In this document: piece by piece, positions 44,955 through 55,161 of the stretch | Numbering within the stretch: position 1 is the stretch's first letter | Layout: the number at the start of each line of letters is the position of its first letter | Source of the DNA: Petunia secreta | Lineage: Eukaryota; Streptophyta; Magnoliopsida; Solanales; Solanaceae | Direction of reading: 5' to 3' | DNA: 64,000 bases | Assembly: GCA_029990175.1 (NCBI GenBank) | Contig: JARKIP010000005.1 | Coordinates: 50,581,001-50,645,000, forward strand | Program-made: the position numbers and the translations under genes | Notes under the pieces: generated by a model | Database searches by the model: none | What the model was told of the DNA's origin: nothing | Seen by the model: the letters and a program-made list of their open reading frames with translations, nothing else

Positions 44955-46219
44955 TTGTCGCTCCCAACGCACATGCAAGTATACGCGGTCGATCAAGTAA
45001 TAAAGTGATAAGAAAGTATCGTTCCCACGAGGACTATTGATTAACTATTAACTAGACAAACTTCAATTCAAGTATTGTTCAAGAGAGTTCAACCAGATTT
45101 CAAGTTGTGTTTAATTAACTAATTAACTAAAAGTAATAGAAGTAAATGGAATGCAAGACAATTCAAGAGTTCTAGATATCAGTGAGAGGGAATATTCCAG
45201 GATTATGGGACGATTACCAATCCAGTTGCACTCATCCGCTAGTTGAATTAGTTTTACTTATCTGAGTTGCTAATCACAGGGTTAATTATACTCACAGAGC
45301 TCTTTCGATACCCTGCTCGCCTATTCAAGCCAACCTGACGCCTATATGTCTATGGAATTAGAATTAACAAGAATGCATGTGTTTTTCCTGTAAACTGATT
45401 AAGCGTGACTGTTAGGTATATTTCTATCCTAACCGCGAAACCATTCCCCGATGCCCGGGTTCAAGAACACGCTTTATTTAATTCTATTGCAACCTACGGT
45501 TCCCACTTTCGAGTTCAACCTTAGGTTCATGGATAATACTTAACAACTGGCCAGGAAATTAAGTAATTTAGAGCAGAATTAAATAAACAACTCAATCTGA
45601 TAAATTTAATAGAATTCAACCAACTTCAGAGTACAACTTTCATGGTTAACCCATAACCCTAGAATAATAAAGTTTAGCTACTCATAAACAAGTTAGCTTT
45701 CTCACAAAATAATCTAGAATTCATGAAACAATAAAGAGGGAAGAAGAATTACAACTCAATTGATGAATCTTGGTTCTCTAGCCTCTATTATGGTTCTTGC
45801 CTCCAAAAATACGTAATGGAATAAGAAATAGCGTTACAAGGGTTTTAATCCTAGGAAATATGCCTATTCCCACGTTTTTAGCTAGTCCTGGCAGCTCTGG
45901 GACTAGTTTACGGCGCATACACCGGAACATGCCAAGCATCTGTGGCTGTATGCGCTCATTTTCCCAATTTCTTCAATATTTGCACTCTTCCCAGTCCATA
46001 CAGCCTAGCATGCCAAGCATCCAACGCTGTATCCATTGCTTCTTCCTTGTTCTTGTCCAAATCAAGCTCCAATTTCCTTCAATTTGCTCCTAAAACATCC
46101 AAACACCTCAAGTTAGTATTATACTTTAAATCTCACATTGTTGGGCACATAATACGCTGAAAATAACTCAAAAGATATAAGAGATCAATGCCGAGACATA
46201 AGATATACGCTCAACATCA
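44955..46219 (-). repeat. Left LTR of element C
   Basis: 1265 bases, TGTCGCTCCC to CAACATCA on the plus strand. Followed directly by ATAAT and by element B sequence, not by Athila sequence. Confidence 0.88.
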
Positions 46220-46690
46220 ATAATGTTGCCAATGAGCTAGAGCTCTCACAATGGCATACAACTCCTTATCATACGTGGAGTAATTCAAGGTTGCACCTTT
46301 CAACTTTTCACTAAAGTAGGCAACGGGTTTTCCTTCTTGCATGAGAACACCCCCAATTCCCACCCCCGAGGCATCACATTCAACCTCAAAAGCCTTCCCG
46401 AAGTGGGGCAATTGCAACAATGGTGCGGTACTCAACCTACTTTTTAATTCTTGGAAAGCCTTCTCTTGAGGCCCTCCCCATACAAAGGCCTTGTCTTTCT
46501 TCACCAACTCGTTGAGCGGTGCGGCGATGGTGCTAAAGTCCCTAACAAAGCGCCTATAGAAACTAGCAAGGCCATGGAAACTCCTAACATGAGAAATGGT
46601 GGTAGGAGTAGGCCAATCTCTAATGGCTTCAACTTTGGACTCATCAACCTCTACGCCATTGGCACTAACAACAAAACCAAGAAAGACAAC
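46220..46690 (-). pseudogene. Duplicate of element B RNase H/RT sequence inside element C
   Basis: The minus strand reads FLGFVVSANGVEVDESKVEA, FHGLASFYRRFVRDFSTIAA, VECDASGVGIGGVLMQEGKP and TYDKELYAIVRALAHWQHY, nearly identical to 51431-51900. At 46690 it joins Athila RT (GENYFYMPLM) in the middle of a codon run, an illegitimate joint. This is a second copy of the junction 'LTR then element B' that also exists at 51426. Confidence 0.85.
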
Positions 46691-47250
46691 CATCAAGGGC
46701 ATGTAAAAGTAGTTTTCTCCTGGTCTTCGGGAGCAATCCATATTTGGTTGTAGCCAGAGTAACCATCAAGGAAACAGTAATACTCTTGGCTAGCTAGTGT
46801 ATCTAACATCTGATCAATAAAGGGGAGGGGAAAGTGATCCTTTCGGGTGGCTTTATTCAATTTTCGATAATCAATGCACACCCTCCACCCCGTAACAGTT
46901 CTTGTGGGGATAAGTTCATTATTCTCATTCTGCACCACTGTCATCCCTTTCTTTTTAGGGACACATTGCACCGGACTTACCCACTTGCTGTCAGAGGTAG
47001 GAAAAATTATACCTGCATCTAACCATTTAATCACCTCTTTCTTTACCACGTCTTTCATGATTGGATTAAGGCGACGCTGATGCTCCACACTTGGCTTGTA
47101 ACCGTCCTCCATAAAGATCTTGTGCATGCAGAAATCCGGACTTATTCCCTTGATGTCAGCTATGGTCCATTCAATAGCACTCTTATGCTCTCGTAGCACT
47201 CTCAACAGCTTTTCTACCTGCAAGTCAGACAACAGAGAAGAAATAATCAC
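46691..47250 (-). pseudogene. Athila reverse transcriptase, N-terminal part (element C)
   Basis: 185 codons on the minus strand with the Athila RT signature: HKIFMEDGYKPSVEHQRRLN, VVKKEVIKWLDAGIIFPTSD, VPKKKGMTVV, GWRVCIDYRKLNKATRKDHF, and CFLDGYSGYNQIWIAPEDQE. It ends at TTFTCP, before the catalytic YxDD motif, because of the joint at 46690. No polymerase activity is possible. It is separated from the protease frame by a frameshift near 47250. Confidence 0.9.
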
Positions 47251-48593
47251 AGGTAAAGTGTCAGATTTCCCAAATAAGCATACCGAAGATGCGTCGGTAA
47301 AGGTTTGAGCTCAAGCTTGGGTGCCTCTTCAATAGATGGCTTGGGTGGTGGCCCGAGCGATCTATCTAAAGGCTCAAACTTGGGAAACCCAGTAATATAT
47401 TCACAAGAACAGTCTAAGAGCTGCAATATCTCCTCTATGTCAGCATCTTCACTAGTTTCTTCTCCCAACATCAGTGCTCGCTGCAAGTCATCATTGACAT
47501 AATCAGCTGGGTCAGTCGACTTCTCCTCCGGGTCATTCACTGTGATCATAGACAACTCTTCACGATGGTTAGGCATTTTTAGAGCCTTGTACACATTAAA
47601 AACTGCTTCCTGATCATCCACCTTCATTGTCATTTTTCCCTCTCGGACACGGATCACAGCATCACCAGTGGCTAAGAAAGGTCGTCCCAAAATGATAGGA
47701 ACTTCCTTATCTGCCTCATAGTCCAGAATAACAAAATCAGCGGGCAAAATAAATTGACCAATCTGAACCAGTAGATCTTCAATCACCCCCTCAGGATAAG
47801 TAGTACACCGATCAGCTAACTGAAGTGAGACTGTTGTTGGCTTTGGAGTGCCGAGACCCAGTTGGTTGCACACAGACAATGGCATAAGATTTATGCTAGC
47901 CCCCAGATCACATAGGGCTCTACCAACTGCTACGTTGCCAACACGGATATGAATGGTGAAACTACCTAGATCCTTCAACTTCTGAGGGAGTTTGTTCTGA
48001 ACTCTGGATGTGCACTCTTCAGTAAGTGCTACAGTTTCAAATTCATTGAGCTTCCTCTTTGATGACACTATGTCTTTGATATACTTAGCATACTTTGGAA
48101 TTCCCCGGAGCACATCTACCAATGGAGTATTGATACTAGTCTGACTGAGTATGCGCAAGATCTTTGTAACTGCAGGATCTTGCAGATTCTTTTGCAACCT
48201 TCGAGGAAAGGGAGGTGGTGGTTTAGCAGCAATCACTGCCTCTTGCTTTTCTGCCTCCTTCTCGACTTCGACTACTGGCTCTGGCTCTTTTCCTTTGTCA
48301 GGGTGAGACTGCTTTGGCTTCTTTGGCAATTCTTCTAGTTCTCTCCCATTTCGTAATGACACTGCTTGCACTTGTTCCTTGGGATTAGGATCAGTAGTGC
48401 TTGGCAAAGCACCAACTGGCCTTGTATTTTGGTTACTAGCAAGCTGTCCCATTTGTTTTTCTAGAGAGCGAATGGCACTGTCTTGGTTTTGCTGGAGAGT
48501 TGAAATTTTCTGGTTAAGATCAACAGCCAATTTTTGAATCATTACCTCTATTTTTGACGTTTCAGACTGTTGCTGCTGCTGTGGATTCTGCAC
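47247..48593 (-). CDS. Athila gag C-terminus and protease (element C)
   Basis: 448 open codons on the minus strand. The N-terminal 150 residues form a Gln-, Pro- and charge-rich linker (QMGQLASNQNTRPVGALPST, EPEPVVEVEKEAEKQEAV). A conserved Athila stretch follows (LVDVLRGIPKYAKYIKDIVS), then the aspartic protease with RALCDLGASINLMPLSV; here Asp-Leu-Gly is the lineage's form of the active site. The later protease strand reads EVPIILGRPFLATG. The rest leads towards RT. The frame overlaps the gag ORF above by about 45 bases in another frame, so one frameshift separates them. Closely similar to Athila/Calypso polyproteins. Confidence 0.85.
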   Translation of the reverse strand: MQNPQQQQQSETSKIEVMIQKLAVDLNQKISTLQQNQDSAIRSLEKQMGQLASNQNTRPVGALPSTTDPNPKEQVQAVSLRNGRELEELPKKPKQSHPDKGKEPEPVVEVEKEAEKQEAVIAAKPPPPFPRRLQKNLQDPAVTKILRILSQTSINTPLVDVLRGIPKYAKYIKDIVSSKRKLNEFETVALTEECTSRVQNKLPQKLKDLGSFTIHIRVGNVAVGRALCDLGASINLMPLSVCNQLGLGTPKPTTVSLQLADRCTTYPEGVIEDLLVQIGQFILPADFVILDYEADKEVPIILGRPFLATGDAVIRVREGKMTMKVDDQEAVFNVYKALKMPNHREELSMITVNDPEEKSTDPADYVNDDLQRALMLGEETSEDADIEEILQLLDCSCEYITGFPKFEPLDRSLGPPPKPSIEEAPKLELKPLPTHLRYAYLGNLTLYL

Positions 48594-49786
48594 CTGCTGC
48601 GTATTACCTTGGGTTGTTTGCTGCCTTGTCCGCCTTGATTACCGCCCCATGAGAAGTTAGGGTGGTTGCGAAAATTAGGCGGGTAAGTGTTGCCATACTG
48701 AGCATTTTGGTTAAAACCCCTGCCCTGCTGAACCACGTAAAATGCAAACTCTGGGTTTTCCGTGCAAATATTACTTAGATGATCAGAACCACCACACACC
48801 TCACAGTATGGAGTTGCTTGCACTTGTTGAACCTGGGGTGGGGCCGGTTGCTGAGGTTGTGGCTGTGGCTTGCTTACCTGGACAAGTACTGCATCAAGTT
48901 GCTGCTTAACAGAGTGTTGCATTGCTGCCATTTCAGCTTTCATAGCTGTCAGTACATCCACTTCCACCTTTCCACCTAGCTTGAGATTTTTACCTCTGCC
49001 TGAGTCACCATGATAATGCTGACTGCCTTCTGAAATTTTGTTAAGAATGAGCTCAAGCTCATCATACTGCTTCTCTAGACTTGGTTCGCCACAATAAGCA
49101 TCCAGCAAGATTTTACTATGCGACTGCAGTCCCTCAACAAAAATATGTCCCAACACCTCCTTTGATTGACCATGGTGTGGGCAGCTTCTCAATAATGCCT
49201 TGAATCTCTCCCATGCTTCACCTAACTCCTCTGATGAATTTTGACTGAATGACACTATCTCACCTCTGATCTTTGCAGTTTTGCCCGATGGAAAGAATTT
49301 GATCAGAAACTTCTTTGCCAATTCGTCCCAAGAGTTAATGGAGTTTGGTGGTTGAACCAAGAGCCACTTCTTTGCTTCACCCAGCAAGGTGAATGGGAAC
49401 ATCGTCAGCCGTATGTATTCATCTGACACATCAACATATTTGTAAGTGTCGCTGATCTCCAGAAAGTTCTGCATGTGCTGCTGAGGATCTTCATTTGACA
49501 GTCCCGCGAACTGACCATTAGACTGAAATAGTCGGATCATACTCTCCTTCAGCTCAAATTTACCAGTAATGGTGGGCCTCACAATGGCCTTGGCCATGTT
49601 ATCAAGAGTAGGTCTGGCCACATCCAGTATCGCGCGGTTTTGATTTCCAGCCATCTCTGCAGGTTCAGAAATAAGAGCTTTCTCTAGCTTTGCTTTGAGT
49701 CTGGCTTCCTTCCTTAGCCTGTGAAAAAGTCTTTCAGGTTCCAGGTCAAAAGTGTAGAGTTTATCACCACTCTTGCTCCTTCGCAT
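48548..49786 (-). CDS. Athila gag (element C)
   Basis: 412 codons on the minus strand, starting about 100 bases after the primer site. Signs of Athila gag: a basic N-terminus (MRRSKSGDKLYTFDLEPERL), the capsid core (MIRLFQSNGQFAGLSNEDPQ, YIRLTMFPFTLLGEAKKWL, KFFPSGKTAKIRGEIVSF, EAWERFKALLRSCPHHG), and a zinc knuckle CEVCGGSDHLSNIC followed by an Asn/Gly-rich region. The last 20 residues are out of frame relative to the family, so a frameshift near 48600 cuts gag from the protease ORF. The product would be the particle shell. Confidence 0.88.
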   Translation of the reverse strand: MRRSKSGDKLYTFDLEPERLFHRLRKEARLKAKLEKALISEPAEMAGNQNRAILDVARPTLDNMAKAIVRPTITGKFELKESMIRLFQSNGQFAGLSNEDPQQHMQNFLEISDTYKYVDVSDEYIRLTMFPFTLLGEAKKWLLVQPPNSINSWDELAKKFLIKFFPSGKTAKIRGEIVSFSQNSSEELGEAWERFKALLRSCPHHGQSKEVLGHIFVEGLQSHSKILLDAYCGEPSLEKQYDELELILNKISEGSQHYHGDSGRGKNLKLGGKVEVDVLTAMKAEMAAMQHSVKQQLDAVLVQVSKPQPQPQQPAPPQVQQVQATPYCEVCGGSDHLSNICTENPEFAFYVVQQGRGFNQNAQYGNTYPPNFRNHPNFSWGGNQGGQGSKQPKVIRSRCRIHSSSNSLKRQK

Positions 49787-49884
49787 TCAAGCTACAACCT
49801 GAAACACCCAAAGACAACTAAAACAAAAATTAATCTTGAACAAATAACAAATAAAAGCTAATCTAGAAACTAATTAAATCTTAG

Positions 49885-49902
49885 TCCCCGGCAACGGCGC
49901 CA
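49885..49902 (-). other. Primer binding site of element C (tRNA-Asp type)
   Basis: The minus strand reads TGGCGCCGTTGCCGGGGA, an unmutated Athila-type site, six bases inside the LTR end. Confidence 0.93.
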
Positions 49903-49908
49903 AAAACT

Positions 49909-51425
49909 TGTCTCTCCAAACGCACACGCAAGTATACGCGGTCGATCAAGTAATAAAGTGATAAGAAAGTATCGTTCCCACGAGGACTATTGATTAACTA
50001 TTAACTAGACAAACTTCAATTCAAGTATTGTTCAAGAAAGTTCAACCAGATTTCAAGTTGTGTTTAATTAACTAAAAGTAATACTCCCTCCGTTTCAAAA
50101 AGGATGAACCTATTACTATTTGAATGGTCAAACAAGATTATGTTTGACCACATGTCTTACAAATATTTTCTAATTATTTTGAATTGTTAATTATTGTGAC
50201 TTATAGTATTTTTCATGTAGTTTCTAAATATGTAAATTTTATTTCAAACAATTTAAAAATTCGATGCGCAAATTTCCGGTCAAAATTAGTCAATTTGACC
50301 CTCGTACTCCGCAAAGGTTCATCCTTTTTTAAACGGAGGGAGTAGAAGTAAATGGAATGCAAGACAATTCAAGAGTTCTAGATATCAGTGAGAGGGAATA
50401 TTCCAGGATTATGGGACGATTACCAATCCAATTGAACTCATCCGCTAGTTGAATTAGTTTTACTTATCTGAGTTGCTAATCACAGGGTTAATTATACTCA
50501 CAGAGCTCTTTCGATACCCTGCTCGCCTATTCAAGCCAACCTGACGCCTATATGTCTATGGAATTAGAATTAACAAGAATGCATGTGTTTTTCCTGTAAA
50601 CTGATTAAGCGTGACTGTTAGGTATATTTCTATCCTAACCGCGAAACCATTCCCCGATGCCCGGGTTCAAGAACACGCTTTATTTAATTCTATTGCAACC
50701 TACGGTTCCCACTTTCGAGTTCAACCTTAGGTTCATGGATAATACTTAACAACTGGCCAGGAAATTAAGTAATTTAGAGCAGAATTAAATAAACAACTCA
50801 ATCTGATAAATTTAATAGTATTCAACCAACTTCAGAGTACAACTTTCATGGTTAACCCATAACCCTAGAATAATAAAGTTTAGCTACTCATAGACAAGTT
50901 AGCTTTCTCACAAAATAATCTAGAATTCATGAAACAATAAAGAGGGAAGAAGAATTACAACTCAATTGATGAATCTTGGTTCTCTAGCCTCTACTATGGT
51001 TCTTGCCTCCAAAAATACGTAATGGAATAAGAAATAGCGTTACAAGGGTTTTAATCCTAGGAAATATGCCTATTCCCTCGTTTTTAGCTAGTCCTGGCAG
51101 CTCTGGGACTAGTTTACGGCGCATACACCGGAGCATGCCAAGCATCCATGGATGTATGCGCTCATTTTCCCAATTTCTTCAATATTTGCACTCTTCCCAG
51201 TCCATACAGCCTAGCATGCCAAGCATCCAACGCTGTATCCATTGCTTCTTCCTTGTTCTTGTCCAAATCAAGCTCCAATTTCCTTCAATTTGCTCATAAA
51301 ACATCCAAACACCTCAAGTTAGTATTTTACTTTAAATCTCACATTGTTGGGCACATAATACGCTGAAAATAACTCAAAAGATATAAGAGATCAATGTCGA
51401 GACATAAGATATATGCTCAGCATCA
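49909..51425 (-). repeat. Right (5') LTR of element C, with MITE insertion
   Basis: TGTCTCTCCA to CAGCATCA on the plus strand; 1517 bases, of which 261 are the MITE and its TA duplication. Otherwise about 99% like the left LTR by eye. Confidence 0.9.
50084..50342. mobile_element. Stowaway-type MITE
   Basis: 259 bases with terminal inverted repeats CTCCCTCCGTTT / AAACGGAGGGAG and TA duplications on both sides (50082-50083 and 50343-50344). The left LTR of element C holds the empty site ('aagtaatagaagta', about 45136-45149). The element has no coding capacity; a Tc1/mariner transposase elsewhere would move it. Confidence 0.95.
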
Positions 51426-51430
51426 ATATT

Positions 51431-52167
51431 GTTGCCAATGAGCTAGAGCTCTCACAATGGCATACAACTCCTTATCATACGTGGACTGATTCAAGGTTGC
51501 ACCTTTCAACTTTTCACTAAAGTAGGCAACGGGTTTCCCTTCTTGCATGAGAACACCCCCCAATTCCCACCCCCGAGGCATCACATTCAACCTCAAAAGC
51601 CTTCCTGAAGTGGGGGAACTGCAACAATGGTGCGGTACTCAACCTAATTTTTTAATTCTTGGAAAGCCTTCTCTTGAGCCCTCCCCATACAAAGGCCTTG
51701 TCTTTCTTCACCAACTCATTGAGTGGTGCGGCGATGGTGCTAAAGTCCCTAACAAAGCACCTATAGAAACTAGCAAGGCCATGGATACTCCTAACATGAG
51801 AAATGGTGGTAGGAATAGGCCAATCTCTAATGGCTTCAACTTTGGACTCATCAACCTCTACGCCATTGGCACTAACAACAAAACCAAGAAAGACAACCTT
51901 TTCAACAGAAAAGGCACACTTTTTAAAATTGGCATAGAGCTTTTCGGCTCTTTGAACTTCAAGAATTTTACTCAAGTGGCCCACATGGTCATCTATTGAT
52001 TTGCTATATATCAAGATATCATTAAAATAGACGACCACAAACTTGTTGATAAACGGTTTTAAGACATGGTTCATTAACCGCATGAAAGTGCTAGGTGCTT
52101 TGGAGAGACCAAAAGGCATCACCAACCATTCATAAAGACCAACTTGGTCTTGAATGCGGTTTTTCAC
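51431..52167 (-). pseudogene. RNase H and RT core of element B
   Basis: Continues element B after element C. The minus strand from 52167: LYEWLVMPFGLSKAPSTFMR, then KFVVVYFNDILIYSK, where the catalytic FDD is FND, so the enzyme is inactivated. FLGFVVSANGVEVDESK and RNase H pieces down to 51431 follow, with a frameshift near 51680. Confidence 0.85.
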
Positions 52168-52190
52168 TCATCACCCGGTTTCATCCAGAT

Positions 52191-53060
52191 TTAGTGATAG
52201 CCGGACCTAAGATCTATCTTAGAAAAGATACTAGAACCACTCAACTCATCAAATCTAGGAATGGGATGATAATACTTTACCGTTATCTTGTTGACCGAAC
52301 GGTAATCAACACACATCCTCCATGTCCCGTCCTTCTTTGGCACAAGAATGACCGGTACGGCACAGGGACTCAAGCTTTCACGAACCAAGCCTTTGGTGAG
52401 AAACTCATCTACTTGATTTTGCAACTTTTTTGTATCCTCGGGATTGCTCCTATAAACCGGCTTGTTTGGGATTTGGGACCCCCGGACAAAATCAATTTGG
52501 TGCTCAATCCCCCTCAAAGGAGTAAGACCACTTGGTATCTCTTCCGGAAACATGTCCTCAAACACCTTCAAAACATTCTCAATAGCACTAGGCAAAGGGT
52601 TAGGGTTAGGAAAATAATCACTATCGGAGTTTAGAACCATACCTTTGTGAACTAGGCAAATGAGCATTTTGGTGCCATCATTTCCTCTCAAGTACTCACT
52701 TAGTTGCATCATGGCACAAATGCTACCGGTCATAGAAGATGGAGTGGTAGGGCCCTTGGCCAAAGGCTTAGTCTCCACAACGGACTTAGCCTTAGCCGCT
52801 TCTCTCAACTCCCTCATGCGCCTATAATCATCACTCACTTGCTTAGGCGTCAAGGGCTTGAGCACATATTTCTTACCCTCATGCTTGACCGTATAAATGT
52901 TGGCTCGGCCATCATGTACCACACTCCTATCATATTACCAAGGCCTACCAAACAAGAGGTGGCAAGCTTTCATTGGCACTATATCAAACATAAGCTCGTT
53001 TCGATAATTCCAATTTTGAATTTTATCAATACTTGCTTCACCACCTTCAACTCCCCATAT
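52191..53060 (-). pseudogene. Protease end and RT start of element B
   Basis: 243 open codons (52922-52191): the link after protease (YTVKHEGKKYVLKPLTPKQV), KVFEDMFPEEIPSGLTPLRG, then RT start VPKKDGTWRMCVDYRSVNKI and SIFSKIDLRSGYH. Frame breaks at 52185 and 52925 isolate it from the RT core and from the protease ACHLLFGRP region (around 52950). Confidence 0.85.
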
Positions 53061-54343
53061 TCACTCAACCATTATAATCGGTAAGGGTATTGGGTGTTTA
53101 AAGGTAGGCAATTTCAATTGTGAGACCAAGGTTTGGCTCACAACGTTAGCACAACTACTCGAATCTACAATTATGGAGCACACTTGTCCCTTCACCCTAC
53201 ACCTAGTATGGAATAAGTTCTCCCTTTGCACATCCACCTCCTCCTCGCTCATCATGGCACTCAAACTATGACGTACCACTAACAACATGCTAGGGTCATC
53301 ACCCTCTGCCACATCCTCTTCTCTCTCAACTACCTCACCATCCTCAACGACCTCTCCCTCTGGCTCACTTTCCTCCTCATACACCATTCCATCATCTACG
53401 ATTATCATTGTTTTTCGGGTGGGACAATCTTTGACAAAGTGGCCATAGCCTTTATACTTGTGACTTTGAAAAGAAGAAGGAGAAGGGGTATTTAATTGAG
53501 TTTTAGAGTTACCTCCGTCGCTTCTTGGAGTGGCCTTCTCAAAAGGATTCTTGACATCACGACTCCCACTAGCACTACTTGTGTTCGTGCTTTTCCATTC
53601 TTTAGTTCGAGTCACTGGAGTAGAAGTAGTACTCCTATAGCGAGGAGCTTTCTCTTCCTTGAGCCGCTTTTCGGCTTCAACCGCGGCATCACAAACATCT
53701 TGAAGAGAATGAAAGATGTGTAGCCTCAATTGAGAAGCAATCTCCCGGCTCAAACCTTTCTTGAATCGGATGATAGCTTGCTCCTCATCTTCCGTTTCCA
53801 TGTCAAGGGTCATGCGGTTCTTTTCAAATTCATCGAAATACTCATCAACGGACTTGTAGCCTTGTTTCAACTCATAAATCCTCTTGATTTGTTCTTGCCT
53901 ATACTTAGGTGTCACATATTTGGTGCTCATCACCTCTTTCAATTCCTCCCAAGTAATGTTCATTCGCATCCCAACTCTTCTTCTTGACCTCTTGACGGAT
54001 TCCCACCATGTGAAAGCATTTGACTCAAATGAAGCAACGGCATAAGTGGCTTTCTTCTCCTCGGACATGTCATTTGTATCAAATACCCGCTCCAATTGAA
54101 CCTTCCACTTTAAGAAATTTTTCAGATCACTAGTCCCTTTGAAAGGTGGGATAGTGATCTTCACATTATTTAGGTTTTTGTCATGACCTCCATGGTTTGG
54201 CTCCGATTGGCCCCCATATTAGTCATCAACATCCTCGTATTCTCGTCCCAATTTCCTTCCCACAAAAGCCCTTGGAGGTCCTCGTCCACGACCTCCTTCT
54301 ATACCCCAGCCACCATTCATTGCCCTCCTATTTGGATAGGGAG
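53061..54343 (-). pseudogene. gag main part and protease start of element B
   Basis: 367 open codons (54164-53061): capsid (TWWESVKRSRRRVGM, YVTPKYRQEQIKRIYELKQG), a degraded knuckle (SHKYKGYGHFVKDC, two Cys lost), an acidic linker (EEESEPEGEVVEDGEVVERE) and the protease strand VCSIIVDSSSCANVVSQTLV, in which Asp-Ser-Ser replaces Asp-Ser-Gly. Upstream, 54343-54165 joins, across element D, to the gag start at 62070-62424. Confidence 0.85.
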
Positions 54344-54348
54344 CATCA

Positions 54349-55143
54349 TGATGCCGGGCAAACCACGAGACCCTTCACTCGGAGCCAAGCTAAGGAGATC
54401 CAAGGAGTACATCTACACTTGGTGAGGAAGGGACTAGAAGAAGGAAGCAATTGGAAGCCATTCCGGGTGATTAGAGCAATTGGAGAGCCATTCAGCACTT
54501 TGGGCGCTCCACCCAGTGTTTTGGGCGCTCCACCTGAAGACAAAGGAGCTGAGGCGCTCCACCCAGTGTTTGGGCGCTCCACCTGAAGACAACAGGGCTT
54601 AGGCGCTCCGCCCCAATTCCAGGCGGACTGCCCGGGCCACCCCACTGCCCAATTTTTGCACAATTGTGAGGCGCTCCGCCCCAACTTTGGGCGCTCCGCC
54701 CGGGCCACTGAAGCACGAGATTTCTAGCTATGTTAAGACTATTTTGACCCTACGTGGTCCTTAATTTCCTAAGCCTAAGTGTGGGCATTTTAGACCTTTC
54801 AAAGAGTGTCTAACAACACCTATAAATAGCTAGTAGCTTGTCTTATTTCATTAGCTAACTTTGATGATAAAATTACACTTGTGTTGAGAGTTGAACTCTT
54901 TGAATTGAATGAAACCCTTTTGATGGGACTTGTTTATTCCTCTAGCGGATCTAGATGAATTCCAATCCCCCCCGATCATTCTACTTGCGTGCTCGCGTTA
55001 GCTCGAGGGTAGTTGCCTAGTGTAGGTGTTCTTGTCATCTTCTTGGGGTGTAACGGAACTAGTTCTCCGTTGCTACTCGAGATTATCGTACGAGTTACGT
55101 CTCGCTTTTATCTTTATTTTTCCGCGTTTGATTACCTACATCA
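54349..55143 (+). repeat. 5' LTR of element D
   Basis: 795 bases, TGATGCCGGGCAAACC to GATTACCTACATCA. U3 holds GC quasi-palindromes at 54495-54712. The TATA box is TATAAATA at 54821-54828. Confidence 0.95.
54495..54712 (+). repeat. GC quasi-palindrome cluster in U3 of element D
   Basis: About eight copies related to AGGCGCTCCGCCT (arms GGCG and CGCC around a 3-base centre), spaced irregularly. Equivalent clusters are at 28383-28560, 35033-35170, 43205-43290 and 61436-61620. Confidence 0.85.
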
Positions 55144-55145
55144 TT

Positions 55146-55161
55146 TGGTATCAGAGCAAGG
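55146..55161 (+). other. Primer binding site of element D (initiator-Met tRNA)
   Basis: TGGTATCAGAGCAAGG, two bases after the LTR end. Confidence 0.95.

Larger units (their letters stand above)
44955..51425 (-). mobile_element. Athila element C, rearranged, nested in element B
   Basis: LTRs at 44955-46219 and 49909-51425 lie at the same point of element B's RNase H. Flanking 5-mers are ATAAT (44950-44954), ATAAT (46220-46224) and ATATT (51426-51430). Between the LTRs, from left to right, are a second copy of element B sequence (46225-46690) and then Athila RT, protease, gag and primer site. Integrase, RNase H and the 3' part of Athila are absent. The LTRs differ at roughly 15 sites in about 1.25 kb (my count by eye), so the element is fairly young. 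Confidence 0.85.

Noticed and set aside
45797..46160. 98- and 72-codon ORFs in the element C LTRs (also at 51003-51366) as conserved genes
   Set aside because: They occur in both LTR copies only because the LTRs are duplicates; no domain, and no equivalent in the element's reading frames.
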